A DNA stretch of 64,000 bases from Congeria kusceri (GCA_027627225.1 CM051033.1:45780516-45844515), one strand, 5' to 3'. Numbered from the stretch's first letter, positions 23,520 through 36,345 are shown. A program made the numbers and translations. Notes: generated by a model not told the origin, from the letters alone.

Positions 23520-24570
23520 CTTTACCGGTACGCGTTTTTATTAGAATATGTGCACGCTTTGCGTGTATCTAAGGCGCGCACGCGCCTTTAGGCCCCTCCG
23601 GCGCTTGTACATACAACGGCCCGCGCTAGCGTGTCGTTTTTTGTATAAAAACGCAATAAAAAATAAAAATAACGTGTTTTTTTGAGCTTGTTGGTGCATT
23701 TTATGGTTAATATTTATTAAGAATTTGAATGAATAATAACCACGAATTGCAAGGAGAACGAAATCTAATGTGTCTTTCCGCCATTTTGAAATAAATGTCA
23801 AAACATCGTCACGTGACCAATATTGCCGAAAATAGCTCAGTATAGGCATTTAAACACATCCCGGCTACTTTAAAAAAGATCTATATAAAAACCCATCTAT
23901 TAAAAAGAAAAGATAAACGTATTTTAAATCATTTTTAATTTTGTAAAGAGAATTTAAAAAACAACAACAATTGCTCCGAGAGCTATTATTTGTCAACTGT
24001 ATATTATAGAGGTTAGACGCAAATTGTGATTTGACAACATGTTGCTGAAAATGTAAGTGAATTAACTATTCTCTTTCATAATGGGGACTGCCGCCCCCAC
24101 ACTCCTGATTTTTTCTAGCGTCAAATATTCAAGATAAACATTCTGATCAGCTCAACAGCTGTTGAAAATCATTTCGATATCTCAACCTAATTAAATAATG
24201 AAAATGGTTAATAAAACAAAAACACACAACATTGAAACTGTTTATTTCAAAACAAACATAACTCGAACTATCGGCATAGTTGGGTGTAGTCGATCGCTAA
24301 ATCCAATATGGCGGACATTTGTTTACTTGACCATAGCAACGAGCACCTGCTCATTGAGCATGCGTGATCCGCGTACCGGTAAGGTTCAATGTAGCCGAAA
24401 ACTCGTCTTTAAGTCGTCTTTAAGAACTGGACATGTATCTTTAACGTCAAATTTCAAACTGATTTAAGGTAAACAAACGCTCACACAAAATGGCATAATA
24501 TAATTATGCAGTGGTATTCACGTGACGTTACGCGCGTTAACGTAACTTTAAAGACAATACGTCTTTAATA
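23520..24570. other. intron segment with a GC-rich patch; no gene seen
   Basis: A GC-rich patch at 23540-23640 contains several short palindromic words (GCACGCTTTGCGTG, GGCGCGCACGCGCC). At 24305-24375 lies CAATATGGCGGACATTTG followed by GAGCATGCGTGATCCG, which looks like a fragment of a dispersed repeat. The open frames here are not supported as genes. Confidence 0.4.
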
Positions 24571-25700
24571 TGGTTAATGGCACGATAAACCTGTACTAGC
24601 ACGAGGGCTTTAGCGAAGTGCTAATACAGGTTTGGAGTGCCAATAACCACTTCCGGCACAGCTTTTCCGTTTAATGAGTTGTTTATTATATACCACCGCT
24701 ATTACCTTTCAAAACATAAAAAAAATGTTTCACCATTTTTAAACTCCGTAAAGACCGCAGAAACGCGCGCGCGCTTACTTTATTAATACATATATGACAT
24801 TAAAGATTTTTCCAGAATGTAGATCCATGGATTTACTGGACTCGATATTCTGCTACAAATATCCCTAAATTGTGAGTCAGGACCCCTCCTATTTTTAAAC
24901 TTGCATCCCACTGGATGCATGATTTTTCTGATGTGTTGAAACAATTCAGTGTTAAAATTTATTTTTTCATAGATGTAATGTATAAAATTATTAACATTAT
25001 TTTATAATGCTTCATTCTATCTGATTGATACAAAACATTCAAAATGTTGATACAAATGCAGACAAAACAAATGAATGGGACCTCCGCTTTTATTGAGAGG
25101 ACCCCTAAATATCAACCACCTGAGTCCTGTGAACCCCAAACATTTAACGTTGATGTAAAACTCTGTAGATCTAATATAAGCACGTTTTAAATTTGACGAA
25201 TTATTAATATTAATGCTAGTACAGGTTTAAAGTGCCAATAACCACTTCCGGCACGGCTTTGTCGTTTAATGAGTTGTTTATTATATGCCACTGCTATTAT
25301 CTTTTAAAATATAAAAACAACTCATGTGACTCAATTTTTCAACACCGTATATATATATGACGTCGTGATAAGTTACTGCCAAAATATACATGTTGTGTTT
25401 TCTCGATAGATAAGCCGTTAAAGGTTTTTTTTAGAAAGTAATATAAGCAATATAAGCACGTTTTAAATGTGACGAAATATTAATATTGTCCGCACGTACA
25501 TTAAATTATACTATTACTCAGAAAAATGAGAGATTTCGTCAGTACGTGCACCTGAAATTTGGCAAGTTATTTTGCACTCGTGCAAATAACCGGAACAACC
25601 TGTTTTGGCACGATAGCTAAAGGTAATTGATTTTTTTCCTGTACAAATTCGTTACTATTTATAGTAAGGTATTTAATAAACCACGATTTGATTCTGCATT
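24571..25700. mobile_element. hairpin-ended non-autonomous element, copy 1
   Basis: The left end (24571-24650) is an imperfect palindrome of ~80 bp: GGTTAATGGCA..AACCTGTA.TAGCAC is inverted as GTGCTAATACAGGTT..TGCCAATAACC around a short GAGGGCTTTAGCGAA loop. The sequence right after it (AATAACCACTTCCGGCAC and GTTTAATGAGTTGTTTATTA) recurs at about 25228-25310, so part of the element is duplicated within itself. The right part (GATAGCTAA, TACAAATTCGTTACTATTTA and TAAGGTATTTAATAAA, 25614-25680) matches the right part of the element at 28.85-30.43 kb. No transposase was seen. The exact right end is uncertain. Confidence 0.6.
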
Positions 25701-26030
25701 TGTTGACAAATATATATTTATGTATTGTGTGATGATTTTAGCTAACAAACATGTTTATACTGGAATATTACTTTTTATGATTATACTTTTAAAGTGAATT
25801 ATGCTGTTAGGCAATATCAGCGGTGTGTTTGTATGAACAACTACTTCTGTTAAACTACCTCCATCATGTTGATATTGTCTCTGAATTCCCGGACCTAAAT
25901 ATAAATCAAAATTATTACTGTTGCAGAAATACACGTTTTCTTACAAACCTTCAGAACGTGTCATTCGTATCATTAATATACATTATATTTGTTTCATTCC
26001 GGAATTCAAAAATAATTGTTCATATTTCAG

Positions 26031-26224
26031 GTTTAGACGATCACTTGATGAGGCTTGCAATGCAGATGTGCGCTATTACTGGACATCATACCCGCATGCT
26101 GTACCCCGACACTTTGTGTGGTAACATCGCTGCTGAAGCCTATACCCGAGAGCAAGCCTCAAAGGTCACCGAGCTGGCAGGACAAATAATTGATTATGTT
26201 CAATGTCACTTTCTGACTTCGTAG
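26031..26224 (+). pseudogene. sacsin-like HEPN terminal exon with stop
   Basis: An acceptor (CATATTTCAG) is followed by an exon entering in phase 1. It completes the Gly codon from 18851 and reads GLDDHLMRLAMQMCAITG, then HHTRMLYPDTLCGN, EAYTREQASKVTELAGQIID and YVQCHFLTS before TAG at 26222-26224. This is the end of the HEPN domain of sacsin-type proteins: the LDDHxxRL helix, the HHTRxxYPD loop, and the last helix with A..V...A..I. The exon is undamaged. A polyadenylation signal AATAAA lies at 26661-26666. The 7.2-kb intron in front has been enlarged by mobile elements. Whether this exon is still translated depends on the frameshift at about 18311. Confidence 0.85.
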
Positions 26225-26369
26225 AGAAAACTGACTGTGTAACGAAACTTTCACTGGAACGGCAACAAACAATTACATATGTATTCATTAAAATAGTATT
26301 ATTAGTTACTCTCGTAAGTCGACCGTGTCCATAACTCAGTCAACATTTAGGGGCGCTCTCGTATGGTAT

Positions 26370-27660
26370 GAAGCCACTGAGGGTGTATATTCCATACACC
26401 ATCAGCTACTAACAGTGTAACGAATATATCTCACCGACTACCTTTCATTGGTTTCTTTTAATTTGATCTAGGTACGCACATGTTACATAATTATTGATAA
26501 AAGCAGCGTTTATTAAATCGTATTTAATTGTGTAATGGTCGTTCAGGGTTCAAATAAGTGAAGATGTTAAAAATGTTAAAATATTCAATTGTTATTTTAT
26601 TCAAGTAAACTTTAACAAACTGGAACTGACTGTAAGCAATGTGTCTAGCAAGAAACAGACAATAAAAGAAGACCTACGTCATTTAAGTTACGTCATCTTT
26701 AGTACACAAATGGAGTGTCAAGCGGTGACATATTTATGGCCCATTTTCAACTTAAAATCCCTAAAAACACGGTTTCCAGAGAATAGCTCACGAAGGCTTC
26801 ACATTTTAGAATTAGTTTAGGTACACAAGTGTAACAGTCATCATAAAATAAAGCATTCTCTTTGGGTCCATTTCTTTCAAATGAATACCATAGTTTTGTG
26901 ACAAGGCCATATTGTGTGTGTGTGTGTGTGTGGGGGGGGGGGTATATTCGTCACTATGTGACAATTCTAGTATATATTTGAAGTAAACTAGCATCGTTTA
27001 CCTGTTACATCATATAACAATATAAATTAACATAAGGCATTCTATTGCAACATATTTACCATGCAACAATATAGTAATATTTACATGAGTTTAAAATAGT
27101 ACTCTTTACAACAGGTGTCATACAACATCAAACTAACATACCAAACAATGGACCAAACTATGGAATAAACACTTTAGTACGTGAAATGTATGGTGCCTCA
27201 TTTTGAATCATAACCACATGCACGTGGACCAAAAGTACTTCACACTGCATAAGCAAAATTAAAATAGTGTGTGCCCTAAGAAGCATTATATGTGGACATT
27301 ATAACACCATTCGTACCAATTTCTTTACAATACAAATAATAAAAGCAATGTAATGAAAACAATGATTATGGGATAACTCTTTCATACAAAGGATATCAAA
27401 GAAGATTGTACACGAAGTCTAACGATATGTACAACAAACAAAACAAAACATAACAGCTAAGGACAACCACAGACAAACCTGGTAACTATTCAAATCAAAT
27501 TAATAATGACGAATTCGTCCTTGAAAGGAATCCATACGTGTTGGTACTTGTGAATACTAACTGTATTCTATTAATATCTCACCTCCTACATAAATGACGC
27601 GATCCGATTGGCTAAGAGCGGTCACATGGCCGTGGTGTATTTCCCATACACCATGGCTAA
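26370..27660. mobile_element. possible element bounded by two related short hairpins
   Basis: At 26376-26393 GGTGTAT-ATT-CCATACACC forms a hairpin. At 27629-27655 CGTGGTGTATTTCCCATACACCATGG-type sequence forms an 11-bp stem with a 5-base loop. Both share ATACACCAT. Similar hairpins bound other elements in the window, so these may mark the ends of a 1.3-kb non-autonomous transposon. The middle has no coding potential; a GT/poly-G microsatellite lies at 26913-26942. Confidence 0.4.
26913..26942. repeat. (TG)n followed by poly-G
   Basis: About nine TG dinucleotides run directly into a run of 11-12 G. Confidence 0.95.
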
Positions 27661-28039
27661 TTTTCAATACATAGACAGTATTTAAAACAAAAAGGCGACT
27701 GCTGGAAAATCTGTTGTTTTGTATAGTAATTTTATATCAACTTGACGTGGCATGGCATATTTTTTATGTTTAAATATAGATTCCAGACAAACGTATCTTA
27801 ATACTGTTCAAGAACTGTCTAACATGCACCAACTATAAAAATATAGTCATCTTACCTGGGCGTTTTCGCTGTTTAGAATCTATCAACCTAGAAAGGGTGT
27901 CTGACAAAAACAAAATACTGCTTTGTTGTTGTCATATTTTAATAAATTCAATGTAATAAATCCATTTTCACATCAGCATATAATTTTCACAGTTCACTTG
28001 TTTATTTCATTGATTTTCCATGATTAGTGACATTTTAGT

Positions 28040-28795
28040 CTAGTTAAAATGTCTTAAATATCCAATGTGATCTGCAGTATTTTATGATGTTAGATATGTG
28101 TACCAAAAAGTATTTAAATATGTCAAACCTTCCTTGAGTTACTGTCCGGAAACCATGTTTTTTTAGGGAATTTAATTCGAAAAAGGCCATAACTCTGTCA
28201 ACATTTAGTGGTTTGTAACCTAAATCGAACTTGACCTGTATTTTATGATGTTAAACATGTGTACCAAAGATAATTTGATTATGTCAAGCCTTTTTTGAGT
28301 TATCGTCTTGAAACCATGTTTTTAGGGAAATTAAGTCGAAAAGGGTTTATGACTCAGTCAAGATTTAGGGGTGTGTAACCTTAATCGAACTTGACCTGTA
28401 TTTGATGATGTTACACCTGTTTACCAAAAATATTTGAATATGTCAGGTATTTATTGAGTTATCGCCCGGAAACAGTGTTTTTAGAGAATTTAAGTCGAAA
28501 AGGGGCCATAACTCTGTCAATATTTCGTGGTTTGTAACCAACGTCGAACTTGACCTGTATTTTATTATGTTACACGTGTGTACAAAAATTATTTGAATAT
28601 GTCAAGCATTTCTAGAGTTATTGTCCGGAAACCATTGTTAAAGGAATTTAAGACGAAAAGGGGCCATAACTCTATCAACATTTAGTGGTTTGTAACCAAA
28701 GTCGAATTTGACCTGTATTTTATGATGTTAGATATGTGTACCAAAAAGTATTTGAATATGTCAAACCTTCCTTGAGTTACTGATAATCAATATTA
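28040..28795. repeat. ~165-bp tandem array, ~4.5 units
   Basis: Unit landmarks: TTATGATGTTAGATATGTGT, ACCAAAAAGTATTTGAATAT, GTCAAACCTTCCTTGAGTTA, GTCCGGAAACCATG, AAGTCGAAAAGGGGCCATAA, CTCTGTCAACATTTAGTGG and CGAACTTGACCTGTATT. Units recur about every 165 bp. It resembles the core of the bivalve tandem-core elements, but clear terminal arms were not seen here. Confidence 0.85.
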
Positions 28796-28844
28796 ACAGA
28801 TAAATTAACTTGCCAGTTTAAAAAAAAGAATCGGTTAATATAGA

Positions 28845-30429
28845 GAATATTAGGTTAGTGTCTTTGTGTACTTGAATTTATCCGACGAGTTAAAGAAAGG
28901 TTTACACGGCGAGGCTTGCCGAGCCGTGTAAGCCTTTCGGAGACGAGTCGGATAAATTCAAGTACACAAATACACTAACCTAATATTCTATTTATCCTAC
29001 CATATTTGTATTTATTTATTTTATGTTTAACAAACAAACTATTAATGTTTAATTATTTGAAACAATACTCAAACACGCATTAAATTTACTGAATCTAACC
29101 TTGCGTAGTAATATGGAATATATTCATGATGTTTCCGCCACTCGAAATAGTCCGAAAAATTCAATGCAAAACGAAGTGTAACAAGGTAAAATATCGCCAT
29201 ATGCTTCGTTTCAAATATGTTCACCATGCCAAATGCTACACACTACAGTAGATAAAAGAAGGTTTTATTCAAATGCAAGTCCGTGTTTCGACCAAACTGT
29301 TCAACAACAAAATACCAAAATGGCTGGCAATTTTAACTTTCCAAAAGTGTATATGCAGGATTTATCTTCGTCGAGATGTTTATTATATATCATTTCTATT
29401 ATATTTCAAAATATACACACAACTCGTGTGGCTCAATTATTCCAGAATGACACAGCATAAAATTAAAAATGAAATACACCCTACTTACCCGATTTTTTCA
29501 TTGATAAAAACGTCGTGTAGTCCAGTTTTACAGAGGTTCTAGCTTCCATAGTGAGTTGTTAATCCGCACATGGCATGATCGATAAAGGTGCAAACATAAT
29601 CATTCCAAAAAGTTCTATTCCTTTTAAAACAGTTGGTGTAAGCGGGTAATTCTTTGTGGATAGTCTTTCTTTGATCAACCAACAAAGAAACGGTTTATTC
29701 ATCAAAGAAATAACCCTTTATGTAAATTTCCTTTCAAAAGTAAACTAATCGAAGACTGCATCCAAATTACTAGATTTAACACCTTATGATGGCAACCCTG
29801 TTCTCCACCCACAACAATCCAGCTCGGAATACACTCGACTAGAAAACTGAAATGGAATTAATCTCACCGTTTCCATTCGAGCCATATATTCCATGGATAC
29901 AATTTTTGATATAAATCTTATTATCATAATCCATCCATAAAACACAGAAACACTAAAGATTGTAATCTGATTGCTCTTTTTAAATTCCAACACTGTGTAA
30001 ACTTAAAACTCAACTGAATGACGTAAAACATTTGATTTCGTCATTACGCGCGCACGCGAATTTTGGCGAGTTATTTTAAACCGAAACTACCTGTATTGTG
30101 TCGATAGCTAACTGTTATTGATTCGTTTTCCTCTACAAATGTGTTACTATTTAATTTATTGTAATGTAGTATTTATTGTAAGGTATATAATAAAATGTAA
30201 TTATTGAATGTTTAGTGTCTTATTTCCACCAATAGATAAACAGTTAAATATCGCCCCATTTCGTAACCTTTAAAATTACTTGTTTATGACGCCACTGACA
30301 TTCTGGAAAAAATAGTCCGTCAAAAGTATATACATGATGGTGTCAGACAAACCTTGCCTGTCGGATAAAGCAAAAGTTTATCTGACAGGTAGAGCTTCCT
30401 TCTATAATATCATTTAGTGGTAGGATAAA
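28845..30429. mobile_element. hairpin-ended non-autonomous element, copy 2
   Basis: At the left, 28845-28988 is a 144-bp imperfect palindrome with ~70-bp arms. GAATATTAGGTTAGTGT, GTGTACTTGAATTTATCCGA and TTTACACGGCGAGGC are all mirrored around GCTTGCC. Directly inside, TTTATCCTACCA (28991-29002) is inverted as TGGTAGGATAAA at 30418-30429. Next to that right end, CCTGTCGGATAAA (30357-30369) and TTTATCTGACAGG (30377-30389) form another hairpin. GTCGGATAAA is shared by both end hairpins. The interior has only short open frames (29233-29542 +, 29784-29993 -). Several internal stretches match the element at 24.57-25.70 kb. Confidence 0.7.
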
Positions 30430-30639
30430 GATTTAAATTGTGTCTATCCCAAAGTATAAATAAAGATGTTTTTTTATAAGGAACGCTGTTTTGATCGCCT
30501 GTGTAAATAATTTGTATGGGCAGTATGAGCAGTGTTATTGAGTTTTCTTATGAAAATTATGAAAAATATTGATTTCAATGTAATGAAAGATGTGTAATGT
30601 GTGAAAATTGTAAAACATGTAGTTGTTTTGTTTGAAGAT

Positions 30640-32330
30640 TCATGTAAACATTGTTATAGAAATTCACATGTTAATAATGATTTTGAGATCCATTTGAACA
30701 GTTTTATAGAACTGCACGTATAAATAATGATTTTGGAGATGCATTTGAATAGTGTTATAGGACAGTACATGTCAGTAATAATTGTTGAGGTCCATATGAA
30801 TAATGTTATGGGACAGCACATGACAATAATGATTTTGGAGGTCCATATGAAAATTGTTATAGGATTGCACATATAAATAATTATTTTTGATATCCATATG
30901 AATAATGTTACAAACTTGCACATGTAAATAATGATTTTGGAGGTCCATATGAATATTGTTTTAGACTGCATATGCAAATCATGGTTTAGATGGTCCATTT
31001 GAATAATGTTAATCGATTGCACATAAATAAATAATGATTAAGGCCGCTTTTCCAACGCTTGATCCGTTATCCGTGTCCGTGGTCGTATCCGTATCCGTCG
31101 TCCGCATGCAGCTTTTCCATATGCGCGTATTCGTAGTGCGTAATATGATATTATGTATACAGTCTTGTATATTATTTATTATTTACAAACGTTTAAATAA
31201 TATTGATGTACCCAATAATTTCGACTGTGCGTTGTTTATTGGCTAATAGAAAACGATTTGGAGTTCTGATGCGTAGCAATTATTCCACGTATTCATTGTT
31301 ACGTCACTTTCATTGATAAATGCTGAACAGTAGTCACAATCGTAACTACATTTATGCATTGTTTATCGAGTTATTTTACAACGGAATTTTGTTCTTTGTC
31401 TATACGTTTCAAACGAATCTTAGTACTATGTGTATGAGCATGTATACATTCTAGTTGATAGTTAAACACAACAGTATACTTGTAGGCCAATAGACATGTG
31501 CTAAATAAAACAAATAAACAGGTTTTGCTATATGATGTGGTAGTATATGTTTTTGAAGGCTGCTCAGTTTGATAACTGCAATTACAGTGGAGCATTTTAT
31601 ATTTATTAATGTCAATACAGTGGTTGTAAAATATTTTTTATGAAAAGTACACATTATATATGCATTTAGGTAATCTTATCCTAATGTAGACAATTTATTT
31701 TAAATATTAACACAATATTAACACAATATCTAATATATACATAGAACATATATAAATATATACTATGCGAATATATACTATTTATATACTATTCTTCATT
31801 AATATTGGCCCTGGATACTAGACAACTCGTCCGTGAATGTGTCCGTGTCCGTAAAATTTGCTCACTGCGCGATTAGTCACGGATCCGGACTCGGACATAT
31901 ATGGATACGGATACGGACAAATGGAGACGACCCTGCTTATTTCAACTGGAACGATATTTTATTTAACGGACAAGGACGCGGATAACGGACACGGATGGCA
32001 GATCACGCGCACATGGAAAAGCGGCCTAAGGTGAACCATATTACTCGTTTTGTGTGGATTTTTTTGAGAGGCGGGGGGGGGGGAGGAAATCATATGAACA
32101 GCTTTTATAGTAATGCACATGTAATAATGATTGTTGATATGCGTATAAATAATACTTTTGGATAGTAAATATTAAACAAATGGTCTTTATTATCAATATG
32201 AATTGTGTTGTACGATTCCAAGTGTAAAATTGGGATATCCATGTAAATAGTGTTTAAGTATTGCACATGTAATTAATATTTTTGGGAGATCCATCTGAAT
32301 GGATATAATGATTTTGTATATAGGTTTTAA
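30640..32330. repeat. 51-bp tandem array, split by a MITE
   Basis: Unit landmarks are AATAATGATTTTGGAGGTCC, ATATGAATAATGTTATAGGA and TGCACATGTA, repeating about every 51 bp from 30640 to 31040 (about 7-8 units). Degraded units reappear at 32090-32300, after the element at 31042-32026. Because 51 is a multiple of three, the minus strand keeps a 17-residue repeat open (30654-31022); this is not evidence of a gene. A run of G (about 32072-32081) lies in the right-hand part. Confidence 0.88.
31042..32026. mobile_element. Harbinger-like MITE, copy A (985 bp)
   Basis: The ends are GGCCGCTTTTCCA and TGGAAAAGCGGCC, perfectly inverted. Both are followed inwards by repeats of the GTCCGTATCC / GGATACGGAC type. 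TAA flanks both ends (31039-31041 and 32027-32029), fitting a 3-bp TWA target-site duplication as in PIF/Harbinger elements. The insertion is in the 51-bp array. No transposase is encoded. The middle is AT-rich with short unsupported open frames. Confidence 0.85.
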
Positions 32331-33834
32331 TATCATTGTGAAAATTGCTGTGTGCCTGAAATAATTTTTTTTGGATATGCTACTATATACAGTGTTTTAG
32401 AAGTGCCTTAAATGATAATGATTTGGTATTCTGATAACATAAGTATTGATAAACATTAACAAATGTATTTGAATAATTAGTAAGATTTTTTGTATTTGAA
32501 TTGCTTTAGTAAACAACGCTATGCAAATATGTTCAAACCTAATGTTTCTTATCATATAGGATGTGATATTAGTGTGTGCTTGATCTAAGATAATCATGAT
32601 TCTTTCTGTTACCCTTTGGTAGGCATTTACCCAGCTAGTTTTCTTGTTTTGATTATCATTGCTTACTCAGTGCATTTTGATGAAAATGAGAATTTCAGTA
32701 TGAACATTGCTACATTTTGAAGCAGTACATGTTTATAGAAATTGTTGTGTTTTATAGTTCATCCATACACCATGCGATTAATATGTTGATTCAACAACTG
32801 TTGTAAAGTGTTAGTTTCTTTAATTATTTTATTGTGAACTAGGTCATCGTTTTAGTGTTATTCTGGATTAGTTTAAGTGTTATTTCGTAGCAATAAAAAT
32901 GATTGATTTTTCATTTCTGTTGCGCTTTACCCTTAAGATAACCTTTCTATATATATGTTTTATAATACTGATGATTTTAATAAGTGTATTCTTAATTTAA
33001 TTGTTATTGTTGTATTTATTACTGGATTGAAATTAAAACTAAAGTTACAGGTATGTAGCATATGCAACTGGATATAAATGTCTAAAGTCAAAATCTCAGA
33101 TTGCCTGAATAATTTTACAGACTGTTAACATCAGCCAACAATTATTAATAATGTAACATTTTGATTTCAGTTTCTTATTATGGCTGGCATTAAAATTATG
33201 TCCAGTTGAGTTAATGTATATATCTCAACGAACGCTTTGTTACAATATGTACCAAAAGACAAAATTACAATTTACATGTTTGTTGAACATGTACTTTTGA
33301 TAGACGTAACGAATATCATTGTCCAAACTAAACTCAAAAGACAATATTATACCAAATTACCAAGTTAGTTACATTATGTCATATAAAATGTCAAAAGTCC
33401 ATGACGTTTTATCATGTACATTAACGGTGGTTTATTAGAAAATGTTTTGAACTTAACATTCAAGGTAATAAGTGGTTGATGTCCCGGTGACACTCTCGTT
33501 TTACGTGCACATAATGTATTTCCGTATTATAGGTACCAGCTTATGGAAGTGCCATTGTGTTGATTGTGGTGTAAATGATATCACGTTGATGAGCGTAATG
33601 TTTGAAGTGTTTGTCCAAGAGGGTATTATTTGCCTTATGTCTGTTTGTTTTTTTATAACAATTGGTTTTGTATTGTTTTAAATTGTTTGTTAAATGTTAA
33701 GTCATGTATTCATTTTTCTGCGTTTTGTAACTATACATGTCTAATCTGACATGTTACAAGTTGATGTTAATTTGATGGCCTGACTCTACTGGTTTTATCA
33801 GGTTTCACCATCAAATTTTTCATATATTAATAAT
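32331..33834. other. no gene seen
   Basis: AT-rich sequence with no supported gene or repeat. Confidence 0.4.
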
Positions 33835-34655
33835 GAGCATAAGATACTGTCACGGAAAGTGAACGAAACTTTATGGGAAGTTTAATTACCAAGCGGAGGT
33901 GTGCATTTTACCAGGACGTTTCGCTTCATTGATTTTCTCAGAGTTATAGGACTTTGAAGATTTCTGAAATATGTATATAGTTAACAATTCTTGACTTTCT
34001 TGTCCGGGCTATTTCTCAGCAACTGCTGGCCGGAATTCAACAACACTTTATGGGAAGCATCATTTCCAAGAGGAGGCGTGCATATTACCAGGACGTTCTG
34101 CTTCAATGATTTTTTTCTCACAGTTACGGGACTTTGAAGGTTTCTGAAATTAGTATATATTGCATAATTCTTGGCTTTCTTGTCCAGGCTTTTTCTCAGC
34201 AACTACTGACCAGAATTAATGAAACTTTATGGGAAGCTTCAGTACCAAGAGGAGGTGTGCATATTACCAAGATGTTCCGCTTCAATAATTTTTCTCGGAG
34301 TTATGGGACTTCGAAGATTTCTGTAATTAGTATATAGTGCACAATTCTTGTCTGGGCTTTTTATCAGCAACTACTGGACAGTTTTCATTGAAACTTAATG
34401 GAACTCTTCATTATCAAGAGGAGTTGTACCAGGATGTTCCGCTTCAATGATTTTCTCAGAGTTACGGTACTTCGAAGATTTTTGAAATTAGTATGTAGTG
34501 CACAAATCTTGTACGGGCGAATTCTCAGCAACTACTGTCCAGATTTCAAGGAAGTTATGGGAAGCTCCATTGCCAAGAGAGGTATGCATACTACAAGGAC
34601 GTTCCGCTTCAATGATTTTTCTAGGAATAATGGGACTTTAAAGATGTCAGTTGTG
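33835..34655. repeat. ~175-bp tandem array, ~5 units
   Basis: Unit landmarks: AACTTTATGGGAAGCTTC, CAAGAGGAGGTGTGCATATT, ACCAGGACGTTCCGCTTCAA, TGATTTTCTCAGAGTTA, GGGACTTTGAAGATTTCTGA, AATTAGTATATAGTGCACAA and TTTCTCAGCAACTACTG. Starts fall near 33862, 34040, 34218, 34386 and 34552. The open frames at 33981-34703 follow the units and are not genes. Confidence 0.88.
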
Positions 34656-35315
34656 TCATGTCTATTTCTCTGGAACCGATATATGAAATTCAATGATGCT
34701 TGATTGAAACAAAATAACTAGGAATTGAAATAACCATATTACAGTAATGGTCCTTTTTTTGTTTTTATTTTATGTTTACAATTTTGCTTAATCTGCATGT
34801 TCATATTGTATTTGTGTGGTATGCTCACATACAGTTTTGATGTCAGATTTGGTCTAGCAGTTCTAGTGATTTTAGGTCATTTTACTATCTCTGCCCTTCT
34901 CATCACAGTTATATATTGTTTGACAAAGCGCATTGGGGAGCATCCATCAGTTTTACTGATATCCTTGTATACTTCATAATATACTACACAAATAACATAC
35001 ATTAAATGCTTATTTGATTACATTTCATCGACTCGAATTTTGTAAGCTCGTGTATAGTTAAAGATTTATGTTTAAAGTTTATGTGCTAGACACAATATGC
35101 CATATCAATGTGCGAAACATGCATTTGTAACATGTTTTCTTTAAAACATAATTTTGTTGTCCTTATCAGGTCATAATGTTTTGTTTTATCTTACCATGAA
35201 AATTAACATTATGACGTTTGTTTTTACCAGATGAAATAGTATGTTACAGTACATGAACGTGGCATTAAGCGGTTTTGAAATTTTACGAACGTATATTTTA
35301 CTTTAATTTCAGTTG
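34656..35315. other. no gene seen
   Basis: AT-rich; one 60-codon hydrophobic open frame (34797-34979) has no other support. Confidence 0.4.
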
Positions 35316-36345
35316 TTATGCCCCCGCCATTCGAAGAATGGTGAAGGTGCATTAAGTATTACGCCTGTCCGAGCGTGTGTGCTTCCGTCCGTCCGTCCAT
35401 TCCGTGTCCGGTCAATAACTCTGTCATTTCTGGATGGAATGTGAAATTACTTAGCAGAAATTTTCACCATCATCTGACGATGTGTCGCGCGCAAGATTCA
35501 GGTCCATACCTCCAAGATCAAGGTCACACATGGAGGTCAAAGGTCAAAATGGGGTCTGTGTTTCGTGTCCGGTCAATAGGTATGCCATTTCTGCATTGAT
35601 TGTAAAATTACATGATATAAATGTTCTCCATCATGAAGCGATGTGTCGTGCACAATACCCAAGTCTGTACCTCAAAGGTCAAGGTCACACTTACAGGTCA
35701 AAGGTCAAAAATGGGGTCTGATTTTCGTGTCTGGTCAATAACTCCGTCATTTCTGGATGGATTGCGAAATTACTTCGCAGAAATGTTCACCATCATAAGA
35801 CGATGTGTCGCGCAAGATGCAGTTCCCTACATCCAAGGTCAAGGTCACACTTCGAGGTCAAAAGTCAAAAATGGGGTCTGTTTTTCGTGTCCGGTCAATA
35901 AGTCTGCCATGTCTGCATTGGTTGTGAAATTACTTGGTATAAATGTTCGCGATCATGAAGCGACGTGTCGTGCACAAGACCCAGGTCTGTACCTCAAAGG
36001 TCAATGTCACACTTACGGGTCAAAGGTCAAAAATGGGATCTGTTTTCGTGTCCGGTCAATAACTCTGCCATTTCTGCATTGATTGTGAAATTACTTGGTA
36101 TAAATGTTCACCATCACGAAGCGATGTGTCGTGCACAAGACCCAGGTCTGTATCTCAAAGGTCAAGGTCACACGTATATGTCAAAAGTCCAAAATGGGAT
36201 CTTTTTCGTGTCCGGTCAATAACTCGATTTCTGGATGGATTTTAAAACTACTTGGTAGAAATGTTCACAATCGTAAGACGATGTGTCGCGCACAAGACCC
36301 CGATCCGTATCTCCAAAGTCAAGGTCCCACTCTACGAATAATTTC
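35316..36345. mobile_element. tandem-core element with 161-bp units (6 copies)
   Basis: The left arm begins GTTATGCCCCCGCCATTCGA and leads through a GTCCGTCCGTCC microsatellite. The core follows with units spaced about 161 bp (near 35408, 35570, 35731, 35892, 36053 and 36213): CGTGTCCGGTCAATAACTCT, GTGAAATTACTTGGTA, AATGTTCACCATCA, GCGATGTGTCGTGCACAAGA and TCAAGGTCACACTT, closing with AGGTCAAAGGTCAAAAATGG. The perfect direct repeat AGGTCA-A-AGGTCA occurs at 35534-35546 and 35695-35707, with a near match at 36017-36029. The six or so overlapping open frames in this stretch are repeat artefacts. Confidence 0.88.

Noticed and set aside
30654..31022. 122-codon minus-strand ORF with a 17-residue repeat
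   Set aside because: Periodic artefact of the 51-bp array.
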